A DNA stretch of 64,000 bases, from positions 1-64,000 of the forward strand of contig NZ_JAAVUR010000022.1 of NCBI RefSeq assembly GCF_018449545.1, read 5' to 3'. The translations under genes and the position numbers were made by a program. The number at the start of each line of letters is the position of its first letter. Position 1 is the first letter of the stretch. Positions 42,182 to 50,449 of this stretch are shown one piece after another. The notes beneath the pieces are model-generated. The model saw nothing but the letters and a program-made list of their open reading frames with translations. It made no database searches and was not told the origin of the DNA. The DNA is from Granulicella sp. dw_53 (lineage in GTDB: Bacteria > Acidobacteriota > Terriglobia > Terriglobales > Acidobacteriaceae).

Positions 42182-42685
42182 TTAGATGGTGACGCGTTTG
42201 TTGGTGCGGCGTTCGAGTTCGGCGCGGAAGCGTTCGGCGTCGGAGTGCGCGGTGTTGTGGAGGACGGTGGTTCGGTTGTCTCCGAGGACGCGGGTGATGC
42301 GGCCCGCCTGGATGGACTGGATGGCCATGACCTCGTGGTATTGGATGGTCTTGTCGGCGCGGAGCCAGAAGCGCTGGACGACGGCGGTGGGGGTGAGGAG
42401 GATGGTGCCGGGAAGCTGGTAGGCAGTGAGGGCGGCGGCGAGGAGGAGAACGATCGGAAGCCAGACCGGGACCTGTCGATGCTGCATGACCAGGGGGTAG
42501 ACGATGATGGCGAAATAGAGGGGAATGGCGATGATGCGGGTCCAGAGGACGAGGGGCTTCATGCCGAAGACGAGGCCGTCGGGGGTCTCCTTTGCAGAGC
42601 CCTTGGTGAGGCGTCCGGCGTAGAGGAGGATGATGACGGCGACGAGGCTCGCGCCGCGGATGGTCTGGGGGGAGACGGGTAACAT
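42182..42685 (-). CDS. Membrane protein with PH-like domain
   Basis: 167 residues; AAGGAAAG precedes the ATG. A first hydrophobic segment (A-S-L-V-A-V-I-I-L-L-Y-A-G) and two more (I-I-A-I-P-L-Y-F-A-I-I-V-Y-P and V-W-L-P-I-V-L-L-L-A-A-A-L) are followed by a soluble C-terminal part (L-T-P-T-A-V-V-Q-R-F-W, Y-H-E-V-M-A-I-Q) resembling the bacterial PH-like domain of YdbS/YdbT-type proteins. No enzymatic motif is seen. The function is unknown. Confidence 0.65.
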   Translation of the reverse strand: MLPVSPQTIRGASLVAVIILLYAGRLTKGSAKETPDGLVFGMKPLVLWTRIIAIPLYFAIIVYPLVMQHRQVPVWLPIVLLLAAALTAYQLPGTILLTPTAVVQRFWLRADKTIQYHEVMAIQSIQAGRITRVLGDNRTTVLHNTAHSDAERFRAELERRTNKRVTI

Positions 42686-42782
42686 GGTTGCTTTCCTTGT
42701 ATGAGTTCCATGCCGATGATAGCGGCTTTGTTGTACTCCGACGGTGCTGAGATGGAAGAGAATATCGAACCGCTGGATAGCG

Positions 42783-42932
42783 ATGAGTCAGTCCGAAGAG
42801 AGCAAGCTCCAGGGAAGGCGTATCCCTCGCGAAGAGACTGCGAGGGAGTTCGGTCAGGATGGGCCCCTCGAACTATCTCGGCTCGATAAGCCGGATGCGG
42901 ACTATTTCGAATCGATAGGCGGTGCGGCGTAG
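42783..42932 (+). CDS. Possible small protein
   Basis: A 49-residue frame, M-S-Q-S-E-E-S-K-L-Q-G at the start and D-A-D-Y-F-E-S-I-G-G-A-A at the end, charged and helical in character. Its 3' end overlaps the convergent TldE-like gene by 31 bases. There is no strong ribosome site and no family is recognised. It may be spurious. Confidence 0.25.
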   Translation: MSQSEESKLQGRRIPREETAREFGQDGPLELSRLDKPDADYFESIGGAA

Positions 42933-44632
42933 TAGGGGAGCTTCTGTTGCTCTTCGCTGGCGCGTTTTACGCCGATGTCGGAGAAGAGAAGCGAAGGCGC
43001 GATAGTGGTTTGGGGGATGGGGCCGATCGAGTTGGAGACGTAGGCGGTGGAGGCGTCTCCGGCGGCGATGATGTCAGAGCGGAGGGTTCGGACGTCGAGC
43101 TCGTCGAAGACTGCGCCCCGGACGAGCTCCCGTGTGCCGTCGGCCTTGACGCGGAAGAGCAGGCGCGGGTTCAGTTCTCCGCCGAGAGTGTCGACGGCGT
43201 AGACGTCGTGGCCCTGTTCCTTGGCGAGGGAGAGGAGCTTTGCGTCCAGCGCCGGACCGGTGAGGGGCTGGCTGGATTTGAAGAGGACGACGCCGGAGTG
43301 CGAGTGCGCGGGCTGGGCGGGCGCGGCGCGTCCGTGGCCGTTGGATTCGGGGAAGTCCTTGATGGGGCTGCGTCCGAGGAGGTAGTTCTGGAGCTTGCCG
43401 TTGACGACGATATCGACGGGCTGGGCGGGCACTCCCTCCTCGTCGATGGCGTAGGAGCCGACGATGCTCTGGCCGTTGAAGGTGGTGAGGGAGGGATTGT
43501 CGGTGACGCTGAAGGCCTCCGGGAGGACCGGAGCGTGGAGCGAGGAGGTATAGGCGCCCTGCGTACGGGCGGTGGTGCCCATCTCGGGCCGGTCGGCCTC
43601 GACGTTGGGAACGAAGAGTCGGTTCATGACGTCGGAGGCGGCGTCGCCGGAGAAGAGGACGGGGCCGTGGTAGTCCTCGGAGGAGACGACGGGCGCTTTG
43701 CGGAGCGCTTCGTAGCTCTTGAGGTCGTCGATGACGCGCTGGTGGAAGGCGGCGGCGCTTTCAAGGTCTTTGGCGCTGGTGGCGATGGTGCCGTTGTCGC
43801 GGCCGAGGCGCATGCCGTCGGCAGCCTGACCGCCGACGCTGACCGCGGCGTTGTAGCTGGAGTAGCCCTGGCGGACGACCGTGCCCTCGGTGTTGACGAG
43901 GTAGCGATTGATGGCAGCGGCGCGCAGGGTGGCGATGCTGTGCTGGACGTCGGCGGCGAAGGAGCGGACCTCGGGATCGGAGGCGTAGAGACCGCTGGCC
44001 TCGACGATGCGCTTCTTCCAGAGGTTGCGGTCAAGGTCCATCTTGACGAGGGGATCGATGTGCGTGATGGGCTTGGCGGGGGAGAAGTCTTTTTCCGTGG
44101 GCGGGGCCTGGAAGCGCTTGAGGGCGGCCTGTTTGGCGGCGTAGGAGCGCAAGGCGTTCTTGTAGGCTTCGTCGGTGGCGGTCCAGAGGGCGTAGCGAAG
44201 GGCGAGGGGGTTGTCGTCCTTCGGGGCGAGCTGGACGACGCCTTCGCCGCGGGCGGTGCTGCTGTCACTGGTGTAGTCGCCGACGCGGACGGAGACGCGG
44301 ACGATGCGCTGGTGGTTGGCCTGCTCCAAGGTGAGGGCGCCGTAGTTCGCGACGGCCTCGTAGGAGTCGATGTCGTCGAGGTGGTATTCGATAAAGTAGG
44401 GGCGCTGCATGTCCGGAAGCAGGAGCTGAGCCTTCTCGCGGTCGAGCTCGGTCTGCAGGGCGCGGAGCATCGGGTCGTCGCTGGGCTTCTCGGCGGCTAA
44501 GACTTTATGTGTAGCAGAAATAGTTACTAATAGAGCCGCGAGAGCGAGTGTAGTGGAAGTTTTGCGCATAGAGTGTGACTTTTTCGGTTGCGAATTCGAA
44601 GAGGCGGCGTTCGATGTTTGGGCGAGGCTCAT
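42902..44632 (-). CDS. Exported TldE/PmbA-like protein lacking the zinc motif
   Basis: 576 residues; a second start 21 codons in (M-R-K-T-S-T-T) would place the signal peptide (L-A-L-A-A-L-L-V-T-I-S-A-T) at the N-terminus. The domain order follows TldD/TldE: an N-terminal alpha/beta part with A-V-A-N-Y-G-A-L-T, a middle S-V-T-D-N-P-S-L, and the Y-A-I-D-E-E-G-V-P-A-Q segment. Where the upstream paralogue has HExxxH, this protein has only G-D-A-A-S-D-V-M-N-R, and the C-terminal Cys is also missing. This mirrors the TldD (active) / TldE (inactive) pair. The start overlaps the upstream stop (ATGA), so the pair is coupled and probably forms a heterodimer outside the cytoplasm. Confidence 0.85.
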   Translation of the reverse strand: MSLAQTSNAASSNSQPKKSHSMRKTSTTLALAALLVTISATHKVLAAEKPSDDPMLRALQTELDREKAQLLLPDMQRPYFIEYHLDDIDSYEAVANYGALTLEQANHQRIVRVSVRVGDYTSDSSTARGEGVVQLAPKDDNPLALRYALWTATDEAYKNALRSYAAKQAALKRFQAPPTEKDFSPAKPITHIDPLVKMDLDRNLWKKRIVEASGLYASDPEVRSFAADVQHSIATLRAAAINRYLVNTEGTVVRQGYSSYNAAVSVGGQAADGMRLGRDNGTIATSAKDLESAAAFHQRVIDDLKSYEALRKAPVVSSEDYHGPVLFSGDAASDVMNRLFVPNVEADRPEMGTTARTQGAYTSSLHAPVLPEAFSVTDNPSLTTFNGQSIVGSYAIDEEGVPAQPVDIVVNGKLQNYLLGRSPIKDFPESNGHGRAAPAQPAHSHSGVVLFKSSQPLTGPALDAKLLSLAKEQGHDVYAVDTLGGELNPRLLFRVKADGTRELVRGAVFDELDVRTLRSDIIAAGDASTAYVSNSIGPIPQTTIAPSLLFSDIGVKRASEEQQKLPYYAAPPIDSK

Positions 44633-46380
44633 TTTGCCCCCTTTTCGTCGGCTGCGGAGGGTGGGGGCAGGATGGGGGGGCGATTGTTGCCCTGGGCCTG
44701 GCGCTGAGTCTCGATCTCGCTGATGAGCATGGCGGGGGCGACTGCACTGACGGGGATGGAGCCGGATTCAGCGCCGCAGATGCCGTTGAAGATGTCCTGC
44801 TTGTCGTTGGTGGCGACGATGCGGTTTAGTGCGGCCTGGGGGGTTCCGACGATGGAGACGCCGCGGACCAGCTCGTCGGGACGTCCGTCGACGAAGACGC
44901 GATAGACGACCAGGGGGATGACGGAGAAGGCCTGCGGAGAGCGGCGGCTAGTGACGGCGAATCCGGAGGAGATGTCCTCGAAGTAGAGGCCGTAGGGCTT
45001 GCCTTGCTTCTTGGCTTCGTCGATGAGGAGCTGGCGGAGCTGGGCGTCGTTGACCGTCTTGGAGGAGGTGACGATGAGGTTGCCCTGGCGTCCGGTGGGC
45101 ATGTGGCCGATCTCGGCGCGTCCGTGGCCATTGGAGGTAGAGAAGCTGGCGATAGGCAGGCGGGACATGAGGAAGGTCTCGAGGACTCCGTCCTTGATGA
45201 GGTCGACGCGATGGGCGGGTTGGCCTTCGTCGTCGTAGGAGTAGTGGCCGGAGAGCGAGGTTCCCTGGAAGGTGCTGAGGGTGGGGTCGTCGGAGACCGA
45301 GATGAAGCTGGGGACGATGGGCTTATTGAGCAGCTTGGTGAAGGTCTGGCCCTCTTCATCGCCGCGCTGGCGCTGGCCTTCGAGACGATGGCCGAGGACC
45401 TCGTGGAAGAAGACGGCGGAGGCGCGTCCGGAGAGAATGGCGGGGCCGTTATAGGGCTCAGTGACAGCGGCGGTGCGGAGGGCGACGAGGTTCTTCGCCA
45501 TGGCGAGGGTCTTGTCGGTGATGGTCTTCTGATCCGGAAGGTGGCCGGCTTCGTCGGCCTCGAAGGTCTCGGCGCGGAAGAGGTCCATACCGTCGGCGGC
45601 GCGGGTGCGAGCGACGACGACGAGGCGAGCGACGTGGCTGGGCGTGGCGACGCGTGTGCCCTGCGAGGAGACGAAGTAGTCGGTCTCGGTGGAGGCCTGG
45701 AGGCTCACGGAGTTGAAGAAGACCTCAGGGAACTGCTTGAAGAGGCCGGAGATGTCGCGGAGACGAGCTTCCCAGGCGGCGCGGTCGACGCTGAGAGGCG
45801 GCGAGGCGGGAAGCACGGCGGAGGGGCCTGAGGGTTGGGTGGACTCGATGCTGAAGTCGCCGGAGGCGTCCTCTTCCTTGGCCCGGACCTGTTGCTCGGT
45901 CTTGACCTTGAGGAAGCCGTCGAGGGCGCGGCCGTAGCCGCGGTTGGTGGCGAACCACAGGCTGCGGGCGAGAGCGGGGCGGTCGTCGGTGAGAGGAAGG
46001 GGGACGGTGGTGAGGGCGGAGTTGCGGTGGTCGCCGTGGGTGTTGTCCTGCGCGGGAGAGCCGAGGCGGACCTGAACGTCGGCCATGCGGCGCCGGGACT
46101 CGTTCGAGACCGTGATCGCACCGTACTGGGCGGCGATGCTGATATTGTCTGCGTCGGAGACCGCGTAACTGACGAAGTAAGGCTTGGGCTGCGCGGCATC
46201 CCCGGTGCCGAGGGAGGACATGGCGCGGTGGAGTTCGGCGTCCATGGACTCGAGCAGCACGTTGTCGGCGGACGGTTTGGAGGCCGCTGCGGCGGGAGTG
46301 GGGTGGCTGAAGGTATGAATTGCCAGGGCCATGAGGCAGGCTCCTGCTGTGACGCCGGCTGCCGCTTTGTGATGCTTCAT
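44629..46380 (-). CDS. Exported TldD-like metallopeptidase
   Basis: 583 residues with a signal peptide (A-G-V-T-A-G-A-C-L-M-A-L-A-I). The metallopeptidase motif is H-E-V-L-G-H at 326-331 (HExxxH, the TldD form), followed by R-L-E-G. The C-terminal ligand Cys is present at 535 in G-I-C-G-A-E-S-G. TldD with TldE degrades unfolded peptides and matures microcin and PQQ-type precursors in the cytoplasm of E. coli. Here both partners carry export signals, so the complex should act in the periplasm or at the surface. It is the first gene of a two-gene operon; the M48 protease is divergent upstream. Confidence 0.88.
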   Translation of the reverse strand: MKHHKAAAGVTAGACLMALAIHTFSHPTPAAAASKPSADNVLLESMDAELHRAMSSLGTGDAAQPKPYFVSYAVSDADNISIAAQYGAITVSNESRRRMADVQVRLGSPAQDNTHGDHRNSALTTVPLPLTDDRPALARSLWFATNRGYGRALDGFLKVKTEQQVRAKEEDASGDFSIESTQPSGPSAVLPASPPLSVDRAAWEARLRDISGLFKQFPEVFFNSVSLQASTETDYFVSSQGTRVATPSHVARLVVVARTRAADGMDLFRAETFEADEAGHLPDQKTITDKTLAMAKNLVALRTAAVTEPYNGPAILSGRASAVFFHEVLGHRLEGQRQRGDEEGQTFTKLLNKPIVPSFISVSDDPTLSTFQGTSLSGHYSYDDEGQPAHRVDLIKDGVLETFLMSRLPIASFSTSNGHGRAEIGHMPTGRQGNLIVTSSKTVNDAQLRQLLIDEAKKQGKPYGLYFEDISSGFAVTSRRSPQAFSVIPLVVYRVFVDGRPDELVRGVSIVGTPQAALNRIVATNDKQDIFNGICGAESGSIPVSAVAPAMLISEIETQRQAQGNNRPPILPPPSAADEKGAK

Positions 46381-46544
46381 GTGAGAGAGACCTGCTTCAT
46401 TTGGAAAAGATTCAACTGTTGTGGAGTGTATCGGATGTACTGCCTACTGTGATGTTAGACGCTGGAGGATCGGCGAAAGATGAAGCTTTGCGGCGCGGCG
46501 GAAGATCGTGCACACTGAGTCATCTTGTTTGCCGAGGTTTGCCG

Positions 46545-47858
46545 ATGCGGGTCGCTAGAGTTTTCTTGGGGTTGATGATGCTGTTCGGGTCTTTCCATGT
46601 GCCGGCTGCAGGGGCACAGACGGCCACCGAGGCGGAGGCGCAGCACCGGGCGAGCGAGAACAAGCAGGCGTATACGTTGTCGGGGGAGAAGCTGGCCAAG
46701 GCGATCGAATACACGCGGAAGCGGACGGTGTTGGGGTTCGTGGAGACGGGATGGGGAATCGCGGTGCTGCTGTTGCTGCTGACGCTGGGGATCGCGGCCT
46801 GGATGCGCCGAACGGCGGAGGGTTTGAGCGGAAATAAGTGGGTTCAGGGATTCGCGTTCTTCCTGCTGTTTATGGCGATTACGGCGGTGCTGGAGCTGCC
46901 GCTGGATATGTATGGGCATCATCTGTCGGTGGAGTATGGGCAGTCGGTGCAGCATTGGGGGAGCTGGTTTGGGGACCAGGCAAAGAGCTTTGGGCTGAGC
47001 TATATCTTTGGCGGTTTGCTGGTGATGCTGCTGTTCTGGGTGATCGGCAAGTCACCGACGAGATGGTGGTTCTGGTTCTGGATTCCGGCGATGGTGGCAG
47101 TGTTGTTTGGGGTCTTTATCTCGCCGATCTTTATCGATCCGCTGTTCAATAAGTTCGAGCCGCTGGAGAGGTCGAATCCGGCGCTGGTGGAACGGCTGGA
47201 GCAGGTTGTGGCGCGAGGTGGAATCGCGATTCGGCCGGAGCGGATGTTCCTGATGAAGGCGAGCGAGAAGGTGACTGGTCTGAATGCGTATGTGACAGGC
47301 TTCGGAGCGTCGAAGCGTGTTGTGGTGTGGGATACGTCGATCGCGAAGGCTACGCCGGACGAGATTTCGTTCATCTTTGGGCATGAGATGGGACATTATG
47401 TGCTGAACCATATCTATAAGGGGATTGCGTTTACGGCAGTCGTGCTGCTGGTGCTGTTCTGGTTGGGATACCAAGGGATGCAGTGGCTGATTGCGCGATA
47501 TGGAGAGGCTTGGGGAGTTCCGGAGCAGAGGAGTTGGTCGGCGTTTGTGGTGCTGATGCTGGTGATTAGCGTCTTCTCGTTCCTCTCGGAGCCGATCACG
47601 AATGGCTTCAGCCGTGGACAGGAGCATGCGGCGGATGTCTTTGGGCAGGAGGCTATTCATGGGATCGTGAAGGATCCGCAGGTTGTGGCGCAGCAGGCGT
47701 TTCAGGTGTTGGGAGAGGAGTCGCTGACGGATCCGAATCCAAGTCCGTTTGTGGAGTTCTGGACGTTTAGTCATCCTTCGATTGGGAGCAGAGCGGCGTT
47801 TGCAGCGGCTTACGATCCCTGGGCTCCAGGAGCGCAACCGAAGTACTTCAAGAAGTAG
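46545..47858 (+). CDS. M48 family membrane metallopeptidase (Ste24/CAAX-protease-like)
   Basis: 437 residues from the ATG at 46545, with GAGG seven bases upstream; longer in-frame starts precede the signal-like segment and are rejected. Hydrophobic helices occupy roughly 1-30, 75-100, 115-135, 160-190 and 195-215, then the zinc site F-G-H-E-M-G-H-Y-V-L-N-H (HExxH), two more helices, and the third ligand Glu in G-Q-E-H-A-A-D-V-F-G. The order matches the Ste24p group. In bacteria these proteases take part in membrane protein quality control. All catalytic residues are present. A HIT-family gene follows 18 bases later on the same strand. Confidence 0.92.
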   Translation: MRVARVFLGLMMLFGSFHVPAAGAQTATEAEAQHRASENKQAYTLSGEKLAKAIEYTRKRTVLGFVETGWGIAVLLLLLTLGIAAWMRRTAEGLSGNKWVQGFAFFLLFMAITAVLELPLDMYGHHLSVEYGQSVQHWGSWFGDQAKSFGLSYIFGGLLVMLLFWVIGKSPTRWWFWFWIPAMVAVLFGVFISPIFIDPLFNKFEPLERSNPALVERLEQVVARGGIAIRPERMFLMKASEKVTGLNAYVTGFGASKRVVVWDTSIAKATPDEISFIFGHEMGHYVLNHIYKGIAFTAVVLLVLFWLGYQGMQWLIARYGEAWGVPEQRSWSAFVVLMLVISVFSFLSEPITNGFSRGQEHAADVFGQEAIHGIVKDPQVVAQQAFQVLGEESLTDPNPSPFVEFWTFSHPSIGSRAAFAAAYDPWAPGAQPKYFKK

Positions 47859-47876
47859 TTGATTTAGGATGAGGAT

Positions 47877-48221
47877 ATGAGCAGCGGTTGCCTATTCTGC
47901 AAGATCATTACGGGGATGATTCCTGCGCAACGAGTGTATGAGGATGAGGTCTGCATCGCGTTTCCGGATATCAATCCGCAGTCGCTGACGCATATCCTGG
48001 TCGTTCCCAAAGAACATTTAAGTTCGCTTGCGGAGGCGGGTCCGGAGCATACGGAGCTGCTGGGGAAGCTGATGGCCGCTGCGGCGGAGGTCGCGCGGAT
48101 AAAGAAGCTCGACCGTGGATATCGCGTGGTGGTCAATACCGGCGCGGAGGGTGGGCAGACGGTGCATCATCTGCACCTGCATGTGCTTGGTGGCCGGCAC
48201 ATGGGCTGGCCTCCGGGGTAG
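47877..48221 (+). CDS. HIT family nucleotide hydrolase (HINT-like)
   Basis: 114 residues, the usual HINT length. It opens C-L-F-C-K-I-I, includes V-Y-E-D-E-V-C-I-A-F-P-D-I-N-P-Q and V-V-P-K-E-H, and ends with the histidine triad H-H-L-H-L-H-V-L-G-G-R-x-M-x-W-P-P-G. HINT enzymes hydrolyse purine nucleoside phosphoramidates and aminoacyl-adenylates. The gene lies 18 bases after the M48 gene with AGGAT upstream, so the two are probably co-transcribed. Confidence 0.93.
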   Translation: MSSGCLFCKIITGMIPAQRVYEDEVCIAFPDINPQSLTHILVVPKEHLSSLAEAGPEHTELLGKLMAAAAEVARIKKLDRGYRVVVNTGAEGGQTVHHLHLHVLGGRHMGWPPG

Positions 48222-48261
48222 CAGGGGTTAGGTGCCTAGGGATTAGGGTTAGAGGCAAATG

Positions 48262-48293
48262 CAACGGCCCGGCGATGGTTCGCCGGGCCGTTG
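48262..48293. terminator. Terminator between convergent genes
   Basis: CAACGGCCCGGCGA and its exact complement form a 14-base stem around TGGT, between the HIT gene (stop 48221) and the convergent gene ending at 48309. Flanking T tracts are weak. Confidence 0.7.
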
Positions 48294-48308
48294 TGTGGTG
48301 TCTGGTGG

Positions 48309-49448
48309 TTACTGGTTGAAGTTGGGCTCTTCTACTTCCTCTAAGCCGTAGCGGCGGAGGAGGTTTGGGAGGTTCTGGGAGAAGGCTGCGCGGGGCATGA
48401 CGGTGTCACAACCTGCTTCTACGGCCTTGGCCTTGAGGTCTCCTTGAAGGTGCGAGAGGAAGCCCACGATCGAGGTGCTGCGCTTCAGCTTGGCCTTGAG
48501 CTTCGGAATGAGGGTCAAGGGCTTGGCGTTGGCGTTGTTCAGGTCGAAGACGATGAGGCCGGGACGATCCTCTTCCACTGCGCTGGTGAGGGTCGCGATG
48601 GCTTCTTTGTCGTTTTTGATGAAGGCGATCTTTACGCCCAGCTTGCGGGCGGTCTCCTGGATCTTGGCGATGAAGAAGAGGTCTTCGATGAAGAAGAGGA
48701 TGCGGGTCGGCGCGTTCTCGGGGATGGGAATGGTGCGTCCCTGAGAGTAGTCGATGGGCTGTGAGTCGCTGACGTATCCGCCGCGGCTGTGGCCGTTGCT
48801 ACGACCTTGGTAGTTGCCGTTCGAGTGGGTCTCGATGGTGGAGGGTGGAGTGTCAGCGAAGTTGCCGTTGACGGCGCGGTAGCTGTGGTCCATGGGGCCG
48901 ACGAAGCTGCGCGGTCCGCGCTGCTGTTTGCCGCCTCCGCCACCGCCGCCTTTGCGCTTGAATCCGCCGGCGTTGTTGCCTGGCTGATGGCTATCGCGGT
49001 CGCGGAATCCGCCACCGTTGTTGCTGTGGCTGCTGGCGCCAGCGCTGGCCGCTATGTTGCCCGGATTCTCCGGGGAGCGCTGCCGGTCGCGGTCGCGGAA
49101 CTTCTTCTTCCAGCGTTTTGCGCCGGTGGGGCCGTTCTGGCCACCCTGGTGGGTGTGGGGACCGGAGCTCTGGGGCTGGCTGGCGCCTTGAGGTGCGGGG
49201 CTGGCTGCCTGAATGGAGGGGACAGAGCCTGACTGGTCGCCAACCGGGCTTCCGGCCTGGCTGACTGGCGCGTCGGAGTCGCTGCCTTTGCCTTTGCGTT
49301 TGCGTCGTCGCCGTCGGCTGCTCTTGGACTGGCCTTGGCCGTGGGGCACGTTCGGCCCGCCAAACTGAGCGTCGTTATCCTGTTGTGCAGGTGGCGCCGA
49401 TGGACCCTGGTACTCGTGTACCTCGGGTAGGTTCTGCTCTGAACTCAT
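48309..49448 (-). CDS. Disordered basic region fused to a receiver-like domain
   Basis: 379 residues from the ATG at 49446-49448 (GGAAG upstream); an in-frame ATG ten codons earlier is possible. Residues 1-240 are low complexity: Pro/Gln/Ser, a basic block S-S-R-R-R-R-R-K-R-K-G-K, K-R-W-K-K-K-F-R-D-R-D-R-Q-R and a G-G-G-G-G-G-G run, typical of RNA-binding or condensate-forming tails. Residues 255-379 resemble a response-regulator receiver: R-I-L-F-F-I-E-D-L-F-F, L-I-V-F-D-L-N-N-A-N as the phospho-acceptor position, and I-V-G-F-L-S-H for the Thr/Ser strand. The first acidic pair and the Lys near the end are weak, so it may not be phosphorylated. The role is unknown. Confidence 0.7.
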   Translation of the reverse strand: MSSEQNLPEVHEYQGPSAPPAQQDNDAQFGGPNVPHGQGQSKSSRRRRRKRKGKGSDSDAPVSQAGSPVGDQSGSVPSIQAASPAPQGASQPQSSGPHTHQGGQNGPTGAKRWKKKFRDRDRQRSPENPGNIAASAGASSHSNNGGGFRDRDSHQPGNNAGGFKRKGGGGGGGKQQRGPRSFVGPMDHSYRAVNGNFADTPPSTIETHSNGNYQGRSNGHSRGGYVSDSQPIDYSQGRTIPIPENAPTRILFFIEDLFFIAKIQETARKLGVKIAFIKNDKEAIATLTSAVEEDRPGLIVFDLNNANAKPLTLIPKLKAKLKRSTSIVGFLSHLQGDLKAKAVEAGCDTVMPRAAFSQNLPNLLRRYGLEEVEEPNFNQ

Positions 49449-49963
49449 GCTTCCACTTCCTATTGCGTTGGATCGCAATTAGCGTTTTGCACCCACGCCG
49501 AAGGCTGTGTCTGATCCGCAAGGATTGCGGAGGAGGCACGAGACCGGAGTTGCAGCGTCGGAGGAAACGATATCAAGTTGTACTCGAACTGACTTCAATA
49601 TGGTGTTGCGATTCTGTGTGGCCAGTTGGCTGAGAACCGAGCCGACTCCTCTAGAGCCCGCGGAATTCTTCATCGCCTGGTTGCGGTGAACCTGTTGTAA
49701 TCCTCGAACCCGGCCGAGATGGCCGAGGCGAAACAGGTTGGGTCCCACTGAATTTACTGTGCCTGCTGTCACCTAGTTCCTGAATGTCAGCGTATGCAGA
49801 GTACCTGGCTTCCCACAGCCGGATCGCTCAGCAAGTTAAACGTTACGCGCAATGAGTGGAGTTGGCAAGAAAGTATTTTGACTTTGGGATCTAACTTTGG
49901 TGTTACTGCCAACCTAAGTTCCAGCCTGAAGCCATATAGCTGGTAGCCCGTCCTCTCTGGTCC

Positions 49964-50218
49964 GGATATGGGACCCCCTCCCCCCCTTGCCTGGGTATAA
50001 GCGCAGGTATAGCAATCACTTGAGTGGGTCTTGCCTTGCTAAATTATTGCAACCATTGGGGTTGCTTCCAAATATGTCTCAGCCAAGGACTTAGATGCTG
50101 GCGGTGACTTTTAGCTGATTTTTTCTTTCTGGTTCTATTTTATGGGGTTGGGCATAACTAAAGTGCCAGTTGTAACTTGTTGTTCTGTGGTAGGTTAGGT
50201 GGTTTTGGGGCTTGACAT
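49964..50218. repeat. Dispersed repeat, copy 2 (related to 21428-21765)
   Basis: Starts ggatatgggaccccctccccccctt and ends ggttaggtggttttggggcttgacat. It includes ttctatttta...gcataacta-aagtgccagtt at 50133-50171, in the same order as copy 1. Internal parts differ in length and sequence. Confidence 0.55.
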
Positions 50219-50311
50219 TGGGATTTGGCTGGATTTTTGAGATTTATTTTTTGGGGTGGTTTATCTCTTTTGGGTGGTTGGGTTTACGAGTGCCCTGGAT
50301 TGGAGTGTTTC

Positions 50312-50360
50312 CATCCCACCCTTCGCTAGAGACAACGGCGCGAAGGATGGGGCACCCGGG
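50312..50360. repeat. REP-like hairpin
   Basis: catcccacccttcg and cgaaggatggggcacccggg arms around ctagagacaacggcg. It is related to the element at 24871-24910 and to the main REP family. Confidence 0.6.
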
Positions 50361-50383
50361 CTTTGTGGGCTGGGGAAGGAGAA

Positions 50384-50449
50384 CGGTCGGGCTTTTGCCC
50401 GATACCCCACCCTATTTGCGATGAAGCTGCAAAAAGGGTGGGGCACCCG
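50384..50449. repeat. REP-type hairpin overlapping the lacI 3' end
   Basis: cggtcgggcttttgcccgataccccaccc ... gggtggggcacccgc, almost identical to 42048-42112. Its right half is coding: it supplies the last residues and the stop of the LacI-family gene. Confidence 0.8.

Larger units (their letters stand above)
49449..50411. other. Long non-coding region upstream of the receiver-fusion gene
   Basis: About 960 bases without a convincing gene. Right of the promoter zone, 49686-49735 contains aacctgtt ... aacaggtt arms around a ccggccgagatggccgagg core, possibly a structured RNA or a palindromic site. From 49964 on it consists of the dispersed repeat and two REP-type elements (listed separately). 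Confidence 0.5.

Noticed and set aside
49686..49735. tRNA-like or riboswitch-like fold
   Set aside because: The aacctgtt/aacaggtt arms are suggestive, but no T-loop, anticodon or known riboswitch core is visible, so it was kept only as a comment.
49479..49772. A 97-codon minus-strand frame upstream of the receiver-fusion gene
   Set aside because: No ribosome site, no recognisable domain, and it covers the expected promoter region of the neighbouring gene.
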